Shown in pieces: positions 7,342 through 14,507 of a stretch of 25,617 nucleotides of DNA (position 1 is its first letter; the number at the start of each line of letters is the position of its first letter). The stretch comes from Lachnospiraceae bacterium (GTDB taxonomy: Bacteria > Bacillota > Clostridia > Lachnospirales > Lachnospiraceae): the NCBI GenBank assembly GCA_900766915.1, contig CAAFXE010000255.1, positions 1 through 25,617 on the forward strand, written 5' to 3'. The position numbers and the translations under genes were made by a program. Under the pieces are notes generated by a model, which saw only the letters and a list, made by a program, of their open reading frames with translations, had not been told where the DNA came from and ran no database searches.

Positions 7342-8196
7342 ATGAATAATGACAATATTTCGAAAGAAAAATATATAGGAAGTGTCAGATTTTATAAACA
7401 TCTGATCCTTGCTGTTGTGGCTACACTGATTTTAGTGCCTACCTGCTTATCCATTGTGCTGGCAGTTTGGAATGTAAATCTGAATAAGCAGATACATAAA
7501 GCAAGTGTCAGACTGGTAGAGTTGGAAGAAGAGCTTGCTAAGAAGAACGAAGATATCAATGTGGCAGAGGTGAGAAAAACAGATAATCTTGCATCTACAG
7601 GGCAAAAGGTATTTGTCAGCAAGCAGGTAAAAAAAGATGACTGGAATATGATTCTTGTAAACGAGGATCATCCGATTCCTGAAAAATTTGAAGTGGAGCT
7701 TGTAAAGCTTACCGGTGGTCAGAAGGTCGATGCAAGAATCGTGGAGCCGTTGGATCAGATGTTTGCTGCTATGCGAAAAGCCGGGCTTTCCCCCATGGTA
7801 TGTTCCGGATATCGTACCATTGAAAAGCAGTTTCATCTTTTTGAAGAAGATATCAGGACTCAGGTGCGAAAAGGTTCTTCCTATGAACAGGCTTTTTTTA
7901 AGGCAAAGGAGGAGACGGCCCTGCCGGGTGCCAGCGAGCATCACACAGGACTTGCAGTGGACATTGTAGGTAAGAGCCACCAGTCTTTAGATCAGGAACA
8001 GAGAAATACAAAGGAAGCAAAATGGCTTCTGGAACACTGTGCGGAATATGGATTTATCTTACGTTACCCGCAAAATAAGACTGACATTACAGGAATTGCC
8101 TATGAATCATGGCATTTTCGTTATGTAGGTAAGGAAGCGGCACAGTATATCATGAGCGAAGGACTTGCCTTTGAAGAGTTTATTGAAATGCTGTAA
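7342..8196 (+). CDS. membrane-anchored D-alanyl-D-alanine carboxypeptidase, peptidase M15B (VanY-like)
   Basis: This 284-residue zinc peptidase would trim the terminal D-Ala from peptidoglycan stem peptides outside the cell. An N-terminal helix (about residues 19-43) is a signal anchor, followed by a short coiled coil (LVELEEELAKKNEDIN). The M15 motifs are complete: SGYRT (155-159), SEHHTGLAVD (198-207, zinc His200 and Asp207), and ESWHFRYVG with catalytic Glu255 and zinc His258. AAGGA lies about ten bases before the ATG. A gap of 108 bases separates it from the amidohydrolase gene, with no terminator seen. A copy of the dispersed repeat overlaps its stop codon. No vancomycin-resistance genes are nearby, so this is a housekeeping cell-wall enzyme by context. 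Confidence 0.88.
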   Translation: MNNDNISKEKYIGSVRFYKHLILAVVATLILVPTCLSIVLAVWNVNLNKQIHKASVRLVELEEELAKKNEDINVAEVRKTDNLASTGQKVFVSKQVKKDDWNMILVNEDHPIPEKFEVELVKLTGGQKVDARIVEPLDQMFAAMRKAGLSPMVCSGYRTIEKQFHLFEEDIRTQVRKGSSYEQAFFKAKEETALPGASEHHTGLAVDIVGKSHQSLDQEQRNTKEAKWLLEHCAEYGFILRYPQNKTDITGIAYESWHFRYVGKEAAQYIMSEGLAFEEFIEML

Positions 8197-8243
8197 CTGT
8201 TCAGAAATAATATCGTATCTGGATGGTATTGAACAGATACGAA
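8195..8243 (+). repeat. dispersed nested-palindrome element, copy B
   Basis: The element begins AACTGTTCAG, with its first two bases inside the preceding stop codon, and ends with CAGATACGAA. TCGTATCTG (8213-8221) pairs perfectly with CAGATACGA (8234-8242). The alternative pairing is CTGTTCAG (8197-8204) with TTGAACAG (8229-8236), seven Watson-Crick pairs and one G-U. The two pairings share the CAG at 8234-8236 and so exclude each other. Confidence 0.75.
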
Positions 8244-8274
8244 ATACAATATCAAGTACATAAAATCTTATGAT

Positions 8275-8304
8275 AAAAGTGGAGCGGCTGCTCCACTTTT
8301 ATTC
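8275..8304. terminator. bidirectional intrinsic terminator
   Basis: A perfect 11-bp stem, AAAAGTGGAGC (8275-8285) and GCTCCACTTTT (8290-8300), has a GGCT loop and a T-run on either strand. It lies between the convergent carboxypeptidase and substrate-binding protein genes and can terminate both. Confidence 0.88.
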
Positions 8305-8326
8305 ATATAGTAATGGAAAACTACAA

Positions 8327-9322
8327 TCAGTTGGCTGCATTTTCGGCATAGGTAGTTGTTATCAGTTTTTCATAAGGCACTCTTGCATCCAACTCTCCGG
8401 CTTCCATCAGAATATCCTGTAAAAGGTCAAAGGCTGCCTGCTCAAAGATCAGATCACCCTTCCAGGTATCCTGCTGGTAGTAACGGTTCACAATAGCAGT
8501 GATCTGGTCAAGATCTGTTTCGGCAAACTGCGGCTGGATGATTTTGGCGATTTCCTCCGGTGTATGGGAATTTACGTAGTCCATTCCCTTTTGAAGAGCG
8601 TTTGTAAAACTCTGTATGATTTCCGGATTGGCTTCCATATAGCTCTTCTTTGCGGAAAATGCAGTGTAAGGAACGTATCCGGAGGCTTCTCCAAGGGAGG
8701 CTACGACATAACCGACACCTTCGTTTTCCAAAGCGGTGGCAGAGGGTTCAAATTCAATGGTGTATTCTCCCTTTCCGCCGGAGAATGCTGCGGCGGTACT
8801 TCCAAAGTCAATGCTCTGGTCAATGGTAAGATCCTTGGAAGGATTAATACCATGTTTCTTTAATACATATTCAAAGACCATCTGGGGCATACCGCCCTTT
8901 CTTCCGCCAAGTACATAGCAGCCCTTTAAGTCGTTCCAGTCAAAATCTTTCATAGGCTCTCTGGCTACCACAAAGTTTCCGGCACGCTGGGTCAGCTGTG
9001 CAAAATTCACCAGATAATCATCGGCATTCTGATTGTACATATAGATGGTACTTTCCGAACCCATAAAGGCGATATCAGCTTCTCCGGAAATGACAGCCGT
9101 GGTTACCTTATCAGCACCAAAGGCAGTTACAAGCTCAAGATCAATGCCCTCGTCTTTAAAATATCCCTCTTCAATGGCCACATACATCGGAGCATAAAAA
9201 ATGGAGTGTGCTACTTCGCTTAAGGTAACACTGGTAAGATCCTTATCTTCTGAAGCACCACAGCCACTCAGGGCAGAAATTGCCAGAATAGCGCTCAGTG
9301 CAAGAGACAGTAATTTTTTCAT
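8327..9322 (-). CDS. ABC transporter substrate-binding lipoprotein, NMT1/SsuA/ThiY-like
   Basis: This 331-residue extracytoplasmic solute-binding protein has a signal peptide with lipobox LSGC (lipidated Cys21). The mature part has the NMT1-type opening: FYAPMYVAIEEGYFKDEGIDLELV, then ISGEADIAFMGSEST, the usual pattern for binding proteins of sulfonates, nitrate/bicarbonate or thiamine precursors. It is not a ModA/TupA-type molybdate or tungstate binder as far as can be judged. No permease or ATPase gene lies beside it, so its transporter partners must be elsewhere. GGGAGG lies nine bases before the ATG. It is divergent from moaC. The ligand cannot be named from sequence alone. Confidence 0.85.
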   Translation of the reverse strand: MKKLLSLALSAILAISALSGCGASEDKDLTSVTLSEVAHSIFYAPMYVAIEEGYFKDEGIDLELVTAFGADKVTTAVISGEADIAFMGSESTIYMYNQNADDYLVNFAQLTQRAGNFVVAREPMKDFDWNDLKGCYVLGGRKGGMPQMVFEYVLKKHGINPSKDLTIDQSIDFGSTAAAFSGGKGEYTIEFEPSATALENEGVGYVVASLGEASGYVPYTAFSAKKSYMEANPEIIQSFTNALQKGMDYVNSHTPEEIAKIIQPQFAETDLDQITAIVNRYYQQDTWKGDLIFEQAAFDLLQDILMEAGELDARVPYEKLITTTYAENAAN

Positions 9323-9441
9323 ATAGAAAACCTCCCATAAGTCATATCATAAGTATATGCATGAGAGAAGGAAGATGTGCGGGATAGAAAAAATATTGTG
9401 TATCCTGCTGTGAAATCTTTATGGAAAAAGAAACAGGCCTG

Positions 9442-9450
9442 TGCTACACT
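9442..9450 (+). promoter_or_regulatory. candidate extended -10 promoter of moaC
   Basis: TGCTACACT is an extended -10 element (TGn plus TACACT). No good -35 box is present. A start of transcription near 9457 would leave the upstream in-frame ATG at 9421 untranscribed, which supports the moaC start at 9520. No molybdenum-cofactor riboswitch was recognised in the leader. Confidence 0.35.
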
Positions 9451-9519
9451 GAAAATCAGATGATTGATTTGTATTTTCAGAATACGAAATCAATTAGAAA
9501 ACAGGAGAGAGTGCGCTTT

Positions 9520-9990
9520 ATGAATTTAAACCATTTTGATGAACAGGGAAATGCTGTCATGGTAGATGTTTCGGGAAAAGAGCCCACTTTTCGGACAGCC
9601 GTGGCAGAGGGAACTATCAAGGTGTCTGATGAGATATTAATGGCAGTGACAGGTCATACCGTACAGAAGGGCGATGTCCTGGGGGTTGCCAGAGTCGCAG
9701 GTATTATGGCAGTAAAACAAACCTCCAATATCATCCCCATGTGTCATCCTTTGATGATCAGCAAATGCTCCGTGGATTTTGAGGTTTTACCGGAGGTACA
9801 TGCAATCAAAGCTATTTGCACGGTGAAAGTGGAAGGAAAGACCGGGGTAGAAATGGAAGCACTGCACGGAGTCAGTGCAGCACTTTTAACCATTTATGAT
9901 ATGTGTAAGGCCATTGACAAGAGAATGATCATTGAAAATATCCATCTGGTGGAAAAACAGGGCGGAAAAAGCGGGGATTTCCACTTTTAA
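9520..9990 (+). CDS. moaC: cyclic pyranopterin monophosphate synthase MoaC
   Basis: MoaC works with MoaA in the first step of molybdenum cofactor synthesis, turning the GTP-derived intermediate into cyclic pyranopterin monophosphate. The 156-residue protein matches family length. It carries the conserved active-site segments: VARVAGIMAVKQTSNIIPMCHPL (Lys66, His76), GKTGVEMEALHGVS (Glu111, Glu113) and YDMCKAIDK (Asp127, Lys130). An in-frame ATG at 9421 would add 33 residues unlike any MoaC, and the ATG at 9520 has a GGAGAG site upstream, so the shorter start is chosen. It converges on mogA with no bases between the two stop codons. Confidence 0.93.
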   Translation: MNLNHFDEQGNAVMVDVSGKEPTFRTAVAEGTIKVSDEILMAVTGHTVQKGDVLGVARVAGIMAVKQTSNIIPMCHPLMISKCSVDFEVLPEVHAIKAICTVKVEGKTGVEMEALHGVSAALLTIYDMCKAIDKRMIIENIHLVEKQGGKSGDFHF

Positions 9991-10500
9991 CTATCTTGCA
10001 CATTCCCCGGCGCTGCCGCGAAGAATCTCCAGCCCGTGGGAGAGTGCAGGTAGGATACATTCCAGACTTTCCTTCACAGCCTTGGGACTTCCCGGAAGGT
10101 TGATGATGAGTGTTGCACCCCGGATGACAGAAACACCACGGCTTAACATAGCACGATTGGTAAACTGCATGGAATAGGCCCGCATGGCTTCGGAAATTCC
10201 CGGTGCCAGTCGGTGTGCCACTGCCAGAGTAGCTTCCGGTGTGCAGTCTCTCATGGAAAAGCCGGTTCCTCCGGTAGTCAGTACCAGATCGACTTTTTGG
10301 ATATCGCACAGGCTGATCAGTGTTTTTTCAATGAGAGGCTGGTCATCAGGAATGACCTGATAATCTGCCACTTCATAGAGCGACGGATCTAAAAGCTCCA
10401 TAATGGCAGGCCCACTTTTATCTTCTCTCTTTCCGGCGGCCCCCTGATCACTTAAGGTCAGAATTGCCACGCGAAATTTTTCTTTATCTAAGGTGTTCAT
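9991..10500 (-). CDS. mog: molybdopterin adenylyltransferase-like protein (MogA/MoaB family)
   Basis: Members of this family bind molybdopterin and activate it with ATP before molybdenum insertion. The 169-residue protein has the single MoCF_biosynth domain with the family signature TTGGTGFSMRDCTPE (residues 75-89) and INLPGSP near residue 140. The ATG at 10500 is preferred over one at 10515 because a GGAGG site lies eight bases before it. It follows moaA by only four bases, so moaA and this gene form one minus-strand operon. MogA and MoaB cannot be told apart with certainty from sequence alone. Confidence 0.88.
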   Translation of the reverse strand: MNTLDKEKFRVAILTLSDQGAAGKREDKSGPAIMELLDPSLYEVADYQVIPDDQPLIEKTLISLCDIQKVDLVLTTGGTGFSMRDCTPEATLAVAHRLAPGISEAMRAYSMQFTNRAMLSRGVSVIRGATLIINLPGSPKAVKESLECILPALSHGLEILRGSAGECAR

Positions 10501-10504
10501 AGGA

Positions 10505-11479
10505 TCATCCTCCAATTTGAGACATATTTTTCTTTTCTTTCAAAGCATCCCCTGTTTTGCAGCAAAACTGATGACCGGAGGGCTTTTCGTAAATGATTTG
10601 CTGCATCCGTAAACGAATGCTGTCAGGGTCTTTCCCTTCTCTTAGCATTTGTTTCAGGGAAATCCCCTCTTCATAGTACAGACATGGCTTTAAAAATCCA
10701 TCTGCCGTGAGCCTGATGCGGTTACACCTGTGGCAAAATTTACCATGAATGGCATCAATAAATCCGATGTTTCCACGGAAGCCGGGAATGGTAATGTAGG
10801 ATGCAGGACCGTTGCCGTGATAGCCTTTGGACCATTCATAATCCGGATAGGCTTTTGAGATCCGATCCAGTAATTCCCCGGAAGAGATTCCTTCATAGTC
10901 CCTGCCGTGTCCGATGGGCATGATCTCTATGAAACGAACATCCAATGCATAATCTCTGGCCAGATGTACCAGGTCCAGGAAATCTTCATCATTGATTCCT
11001 TTTAATGGAACACAGTTGATTTTCAATGGAATCCTGGTCTTTTCGGCAGCCAGGATGCTATCCCAAACTTTAGAAAACTGATCCCGCCCGGTAATTTCAT
11101 AAAATGTCCGGGGATTCATGGTATCCAGACTGATATTGATGCCGTCGATGCCGATCTCCTCCAGCTTTGGAAGCATTTCTTTTAATAAAAGTCCGTTGGT
11201 TGTCAGAGTGACCTGCTCTACTCCCGGCAGTTTTTTGAGATTGTCAAGAAGAGAAAGAATCCCTTTTCGAACGAGAGGCTCTCCACCGGTAATCTTAAAA
11301 CGGGTAATGCCTAAAGATACCGAAAGTCGGCAAATTTCCAGAATTTCCTCGAAACGAAGGACTTCCTCATGCCCGATGGATGGAATTTCGGCAGGCATAC
11401 AGTATCTGCAGCGGAAATTGCAGCGGTCTGTCACGGATATCCGCATATATTCAATTGTTCTTCCATGGCGGTCAGTCAT
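10505..11479 (-). CDS. moaA: GTP 3',8-cyclase MoaA (radical SAM)
   Basis: MoaA is a radical SAM enzyme that rearranges GTP to 3',8-cyclo-GTP, the first step of molybdenum cofactor synthesis. The 324-residue form has the radical-SAM cluster CNFRCRYC (Cys20, 24, 27), SAM-binding TGGEP (64-68), and the second iron-sulfur site with Cys249, Cys252 and Cys266. The chain ends in Gly-Gly, as needed for activity in known MoaA proteins. The start at 11479 (MTDRHGRTIEY) matches the family N-terminus and has an AAAGG upstream. The ATG at 11500 lacks a ribosome site. It is the first gene of a two-gene operon with mogA. No moaD or moaE is in the window. Confidence 0.95.
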   Translation of the reverse strand: MTDRHGRTIEYMRISVTDRCNFRCRYCMPAEIPSIGHEEVLRFEEILEICRLSVSLGITRFKITGGEPLVRKGILSLLDNLKKLPGVEQVTLTTNGLLLKEMLPKLEEIGIDGINISLDTMNPRTFYEITGRDQFSKVWDSILAAEKTRIPLKINCVPLKGINDEDFLDLVHLARDYALDVRFIEIMPIGHGRDYEGISSGELLDRISKAYPDYEWSKGYHGNGPASYITIPGFRGNIGFIDAIHGKFCHRCNRIRLTADGFLKPCLYYEEGISLKQMLREGKDPDSIRLRMQQIIYEKPSGHQFCCKTGDALKEKKNMSQIGG

Positions 11480-11585
11480 AGAATGCCCATCCTTTCCCAT
11501 CTGTTTTAGAAATCACGAACACATTATAGCAAAAAAACAATCCCATTGCGAAGCAATTTTCAATGAATTAATGATAAAATAATTC

Positions 11586-11614
11586 TTTACATGTAGTTTT
11601 TGATACTATATAAT
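11586..11614 (+). promoter_or_regulatory. promoter upstream of the DUF1836 gene
   Basis: TTTACA, a 17-base spacer and a perfect TATAAT (11609-11614) form a strong sigma-A promoter. Transcription from here would run through repeat copy C into the DUF1836 gene, giving a leader of roughly 115 bases. Confidence 0.6.
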
Positions 11615-11628
11615 GTAAGAGTCATAGT

Positions 11629-11675
11629 AAGTGTTCGCAAGTCGCCGTATCTTCAGGGTAGTGAACAGATACGAG
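11629..11675 (+). repeat. dispersed nested-palindrome element, copy C (DUF1836 leader)
   Basis: This is a more diverged copy. CGTATCT (11646-11652) pairs with AGATACG (11667-11673). The upstream TGTTC (11632-11636) can instead pair with GAACA (11663-11667). It lies between the promoter and the DUF1836 start, in sense orientation. Confidence 0.6.
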
Positions 11676-11738
11676 TCATAAAAGAAAATCTCTATGACGA
11701 ACTGATGTTAGATTGAACAATAGAACGAGGTAATTGTT

Positions 11739-12335
11739 TTGAAAATAGAAGCTGACAGAATGTTAGAAAGTATTTTAGAGAGTCTTTCCAACATGGAATA
11801 TATTAAATCAAAGGAAATTCCCAACATTGATCTTTACATGGATCAGGTACTGACCTTTATGAATGGTCATCTGGAGAATGCAAAACGCTACGAGGATGAC
11901 AAGATCATGACAAAGACTATGATCAACAACTATGCGAAAAACCATCTGCTGCCCCCTCCGGATAAGAAAAAATATTCCAAAGAGCATATGATGGTTCTGA
12001 TGTTTATCTATTATTTCAAAAATATTTTATCCATTGGCGATATCCAGAGTATTTTAACACCTTTGACAGACCGTTATTTTGACAAGGGAAAGGATCTGAA
12101 TCTTACCAGGATCTATGAAGAGGTGTTCAGTCTGGAAAAAAGTCAGATCGAACAGATCAAGGAAGTGATCGTACAGGATTATGAAAGGGCCTGCGGTACC
12201 TTTACCAAAGAGGCAGAAGAGGATCGGGAATTCTTACAGCTGTTCTCCTTTATCTGCACCTTAAGCTTTGATATTTATGTCAGAAAGCAGATCATTGAGA
12301 GAATTGTGGACACCATGATCAACAAACAGGAATAA
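11739..12335 (+). CDS. DUF1836 domain-containing protein
   Basis: This is a soluble, mostly helical protein of 198 residues. The DUF1836 pattern is clear: IPNIDLYMDQVLTFM near residue 28, then MTKTMINNYAKNHLLPPPDKKKYSKEH and a helix-turn-helix-like IYYFKNILSIGDIQSIL. The N-terminal part resembles DNA-binding MerR-like or helix-turn-helix domains in layout, but the family has no assigned function. The start is TTG, supported by GAGG eight bases upstream. No ATG lies close by in frame with a ribosome site. It has its own promoter and a leader carrying a dispersed repeat. The next feature is tRNA-Trp. Confidence 0.88.
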   Translation: MKIEADRMLESILESLSNMEYIKSKEIPNIDLYMDQVLTFMNGHLENAKRYEDDKIMTKTMINNYAKNHLLPPPDKKKYSKEHMMVLMFIYYFKNILSIGDIQSILTPLTDRYFDKGKDLNLTRIYEEVFSLEKSQIEQIKEVIVQDYERACGTFTKEAEEDREFLQLFSFICTLSFDIYVRKQIIERIVDTMINKQE

Positions 12336-12363
12336 AAGCAGATTAAAAAAATTGAAAATTTTG

Positions 12364-12393
12364 TTGACAGCAGACTCCTATCTATGGTATAAA
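12364..12393 (+). promoter_or_regulatory. tRNA-Trp promoter
   Basis: A perfect TTGACA (12364-12369), an 18-base spacer and TATAAA (12388-12393) lie 20 bases before the tRNA, as expected for a stable-RNA promoter. Confidence 0.65.
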
Positions 12394-12412
12394 CTTAGGG
12401 TAGCAGTTGCGA

Positions 12413-12485
12413 AGGGATATAGTTCAGTTGGTAGAACGTTGGTCTCCAAAACCAAATGTCGAGGGTTCGAGTCCTTCTGTCCCTG
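12413..12485 (+). tRNA. tRNA-Trp (anticodon CCA)
   Basis: All four arms fold. The acceptor stem is AGGGATA with TGTCCCT, the D-arm GTTC/GAAC, the anticodon stem TTGGT/ACCAA with loop CTCCAAA (anticodon CCA), and the T-arm GAGGG/CCTTC with loop TTCGAGT. The length is 73 bases with discriminator G. The 3' CCA is not encoded. An open reading frame overlapping it is not a gene. Confidence 0.95.
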
Positions 12486-12496
12486 CTAAAGCATTG

Positions 12497-12525
12497 AGCC
12501 ACAGTCGTAAGACTGTGGCTTTTTT
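12497..12525 (+). terminator. intrinsic terminator after tRNA-Trp
   Basis: AGCCACAGTC (12497-12506) and GACTGTGGCT (12511-12520) form a perfect 10-bp stem with a GTAA loop, followed by six T. Confidence 0.92.
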
Positions 12526-12594
12526 ATGCGTTTCGTATTATAATGATTTAAGAGCAGGAAGTATTATTTTCTGCAGAATACAAAGAAAGAAGGT

Positions 12595-12638
12595 AACTGT
12601 TCAGAAGCCACTGTCTGGAGGTACTGAACAGATACGAA
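12595..12638 (+). repeat. dispersed nested-palindrome element, copy D (molybdopterin-binding protein leader)
   Basis: CTGTTCAG (12597-12604) pairs perfectly with CTGAACAG (12624-12631). The competing arm is partly decayed: TGTCTG pairs with CAGATA through one G-U. The 3' end of the element, GATACGAA, runs directly into GGAAG, so the ribosome binding site of the next gene starts at the element's edge. Confidence 0.7.
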
Positions 12639-12651
12639 GGAAGCAAAATAT

Positions 12652-13680
12652 ATGAAATTGATCAAAACGGAGGATTCCGTAGGATGTGTTCTTTGTCATG
12701 ATATGACACAGATTATCAAAGGTGTGACCAAGGATGCAGTTTTTCGAAAAGGTCATGTAGTTAAGGAAGAGGATATCCCTGTGCTTTTATCCATAGGAAA
12801 GGATCATATTTATGTGTGGGAAGCAGATGAGTCCATGCTTCATGAAAATGACGGTGCCAGAATTCTCTGTGACCTTTGTAAAAATGAAGGGATGGAGGAA
12901 TCAGAGGTTAAGGAAGGAAAGATCGAGCTTCGCTCCTCCTGGGACGGGGTGTTAAAGATTGACAGCGCACGTCTTAGAAAAATCAATTCCTTCGGGCAGA
13001 TGATGGTAGCTACCCGCCATGGAAACACGGTAGTGAAAAAAGGAGATAAGCTGGCAGGAATGCGCATCATTCCGCTGGTCATTGAAAAAGAAAAAATGGA
13101 GCAGGTGAAGGCATGCTGCGTAGGGGAACCGGTTCTTAAGCTTCTCCCATTAAAGAAGAAAAAAGCAGCCATCATTACCACAGGAAATGAGGTGTTTTAC
13201 GGACGTATTCAGGATCAGTTTACGCCGGTTCTGGAAGAAAAGCTTGCAGAATATGACTGTGAGGTGATTCATAAAGAAATCCTGCCGGATGACCATACAA
13301 AAATCACAGAGGCAGTTCTTAGGGCCATAGAGGAATACCATGCTGAACTGGTACTATGTACAGGCGGTATGAGTGTAGATCCTGATGATAAAACACCGTT
13401 GGCGATTAAAAATACCGGGGCAAGAATTGTTTCCTACGGTGCACCGGTGCTGCCGGGTGCTATGTTTTTATTATCGTATTATAAGGAAAAGGTACCGGTT
13501 GTGGGACTTCCGGGCTGTGTCATGTATGCAAAACGGACGATCTTTGATCTGGTACTTCCAAGACTGCTGGCAGATGATGAGGTGACGGCAGAAGAGCTGT
13601 CCGATCTTGGAGAGGGCGGTCTGTGCCTGAATTGTGATATTTGTACATTTCCCAATTGCGGATTTGGAAAAGGATGGTAA
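12652..13680 (+). CDS. MoeA-like molybdopterin-binding protein with C-terminal cysteine tail
   Basis: The 342-residue protein has a C-terminal molybdopterin-binding (MoCF_biosynth) domain with ITTGNEV (175-181) and the signature LCTGGMSVDPDD (235-246). It therefore probably handles molybdopterin or the finished cofactor, as MoeA and CinA relatives do. The first 165 residues do not look like the usual MoeA domains I and II. The end carries Cys325, Cys328, Cys331 and Cys336 in C-x2-C-x2-C-x4-C, a spacing that suggests a metal or iron-sulfur site. GAAGGAAG lies upstream of the ATG, next to repeat copy D. It is the first gene of the hydroxylase operon, and yqeB starts two bases after its stop. 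Proteins of this kind are known beside selenium-dependent hydroxylase genes; their job is unproven. Confidence 0.85.
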   Translation: MKLIKTEDSVGCVLCHDMTQIIKGVTKDAVFRKGHVVKEEDIPVLLSIGKDHIYVWEADESMLHENDGARILCDLCKNEGMEESEVKEGKIELRSSWDGVLKIDSARLRKINSFGQMMVATRHGNTVVKKGDKLAGMRIIPLVIEKEKMEQVKACCVGEPVLKLLPLKKKKAAIITTGNEVFYGRIQDQFTPVLEEKLAEYDCEVIHKEILPDDHTKITEAVLRAIEEYHAELVLCTGGMSVDPDDKTPLAIKNTGARIVSYGAPVLPGAMFLLSYYKEKVPVVGLPGCVMYAKRTIFDLVLPRLLADDEVTAEELSDLGEGGLCLNCDICTFPNCGFGKGW

Positions 13681-13682
13681 AG

Positions 13683-14507
13683 ATGGAGTCTTTGATCGTT
13701 GTGCGGGGAGGCGGAGATATTGCCACAGGCACGATTTATAAATTACATAAATGCGGTTACAGGGTACTTGTACTGGAAACAGAAAATCCTTCAGCCATTC
13801 GGCGAAATGTTGCTTTTTGTGAGGCAGTGTATGAGAAAAGTATGCAGGTGGAGGATGTTCTGGCAAGACTTGCAGGAACCCTGGAAGAAGCAGAACAGGT
13901 GATGGCAGAGGGTGATGTGGCAGTTCTGGTAGACCCTGAGGGTCAGTGCCTGAAGAAATTAAAGCCCCTTGCCCTGGTAGATGGAATTCTGGCAAAGAAA
14001 AATCTTGGAACAAGGAAGGAAATGGCACCAATTACCATTGGTCTTGGACCCGGCTTTACGGCAGGAAAAGATGTAGATGCAGTGATCGAAACCATGAGAG
14101 GACATCGCCTTGGCCGGGTTATCTTAGAGGGAGAGGCATTTCCAAATACGGGTATTCCGGGAGCCGTGGCAGGTGTGACCAAAGAACGTGTCATCCACTC
14201 TCCGGCAGAAGGAATCTTTCGTAATGTCTGTCAGGTGACTGATACCGTAGAAAAGGGAGAGATTATTGCCTTTGTAGAGAGCGGGGAAGGTAAAGTGGAA
14301 ATTCCGGCCACCATTCCGGGCCTTCTTCGTGGCCTTTTACGGGATGGATACCCGGTGACGAAAGGCTTTAAGGTGGCGGATATAGATCCCAGGATTTCCG
14401 AATATGAGAACTGCTTTACGATTTCCGACAAGGCAAGGTGTATTGCAGGCGGTGTACTGGAAGCAATTTTATATTTTCAGCATCAGAAAGGCGTGGTGAG
14501 TTCATGA
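13683..14507 (+). CDS. yqeB: selenium-dependent molybdenum hydroxylase system protein YqeB (EF2563 family)
   Basis: This 274-residue soluble protein is a marker of selenium-dependent molybdenum hydroxylase systems and is thought to act in maturing their selenium-containing cofactor. Its biochemical role is not established. The N-terminus has a Rossmann-like IVVRGGGDIATG (residues 5-16). The middle carries ITIGLGPGFTAGKDVDAVIETMRGH and GAVAGVTKERVIHSP, typical of the family. The start at 13683 is chosen over an upstream ATG at 13641, which lies inside the previous gene and adds 14 residues unlike the family; AAGGATGG lies upstream. It overlaps the next gene by four bases (ATGA), indicating translational coupling. 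Confidence 0.9.
   Translation: MESLIVVRGGGDIATGTIYKLHKCGYRVLVLETENPSAIRRNVAFCEAVYEKSMQVEDVLARLAGTLEEAEQVMAEGDVAVLVDPEGQCLKKLKPLALVDGILAKKNLGTRKEMAPITIGLGPGFTAGKDVDAVIETMRGHRLGRVILEGEAFPNTGIPGAVAGVTKERVIHSPAEGIFRNVCQVTDTVEKGEIIAFVESGEGKVEIPATIPGLLRGLLRDGYPVTKGFKVADIDPRISEYENCFTISDKARCIAGGVLEAILYFQHQKGVVSS

Noticed and set aside
9421..9519. N-terminal extension of MoaC from the ATG at 9421
   Set aside because: The 33 extra residues do not match MoaC, and the ATG lies upstream of the likely start of transcription.
9323..9519. Possible molybdenum-cofactor riboswitch upstream of moaC
   Set aside because: The region is AT-rich, with only a small CTGAAAAT/ATTTTCAG hairpin. The conserved GC-rich pairing of the Moco motif was not seen.
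12407..12655. Plus-strand open frame of 82 codons
   Set aside because: It runs through tRNA-Trp, its terminator and repeat copy D, so it is a chance frame.
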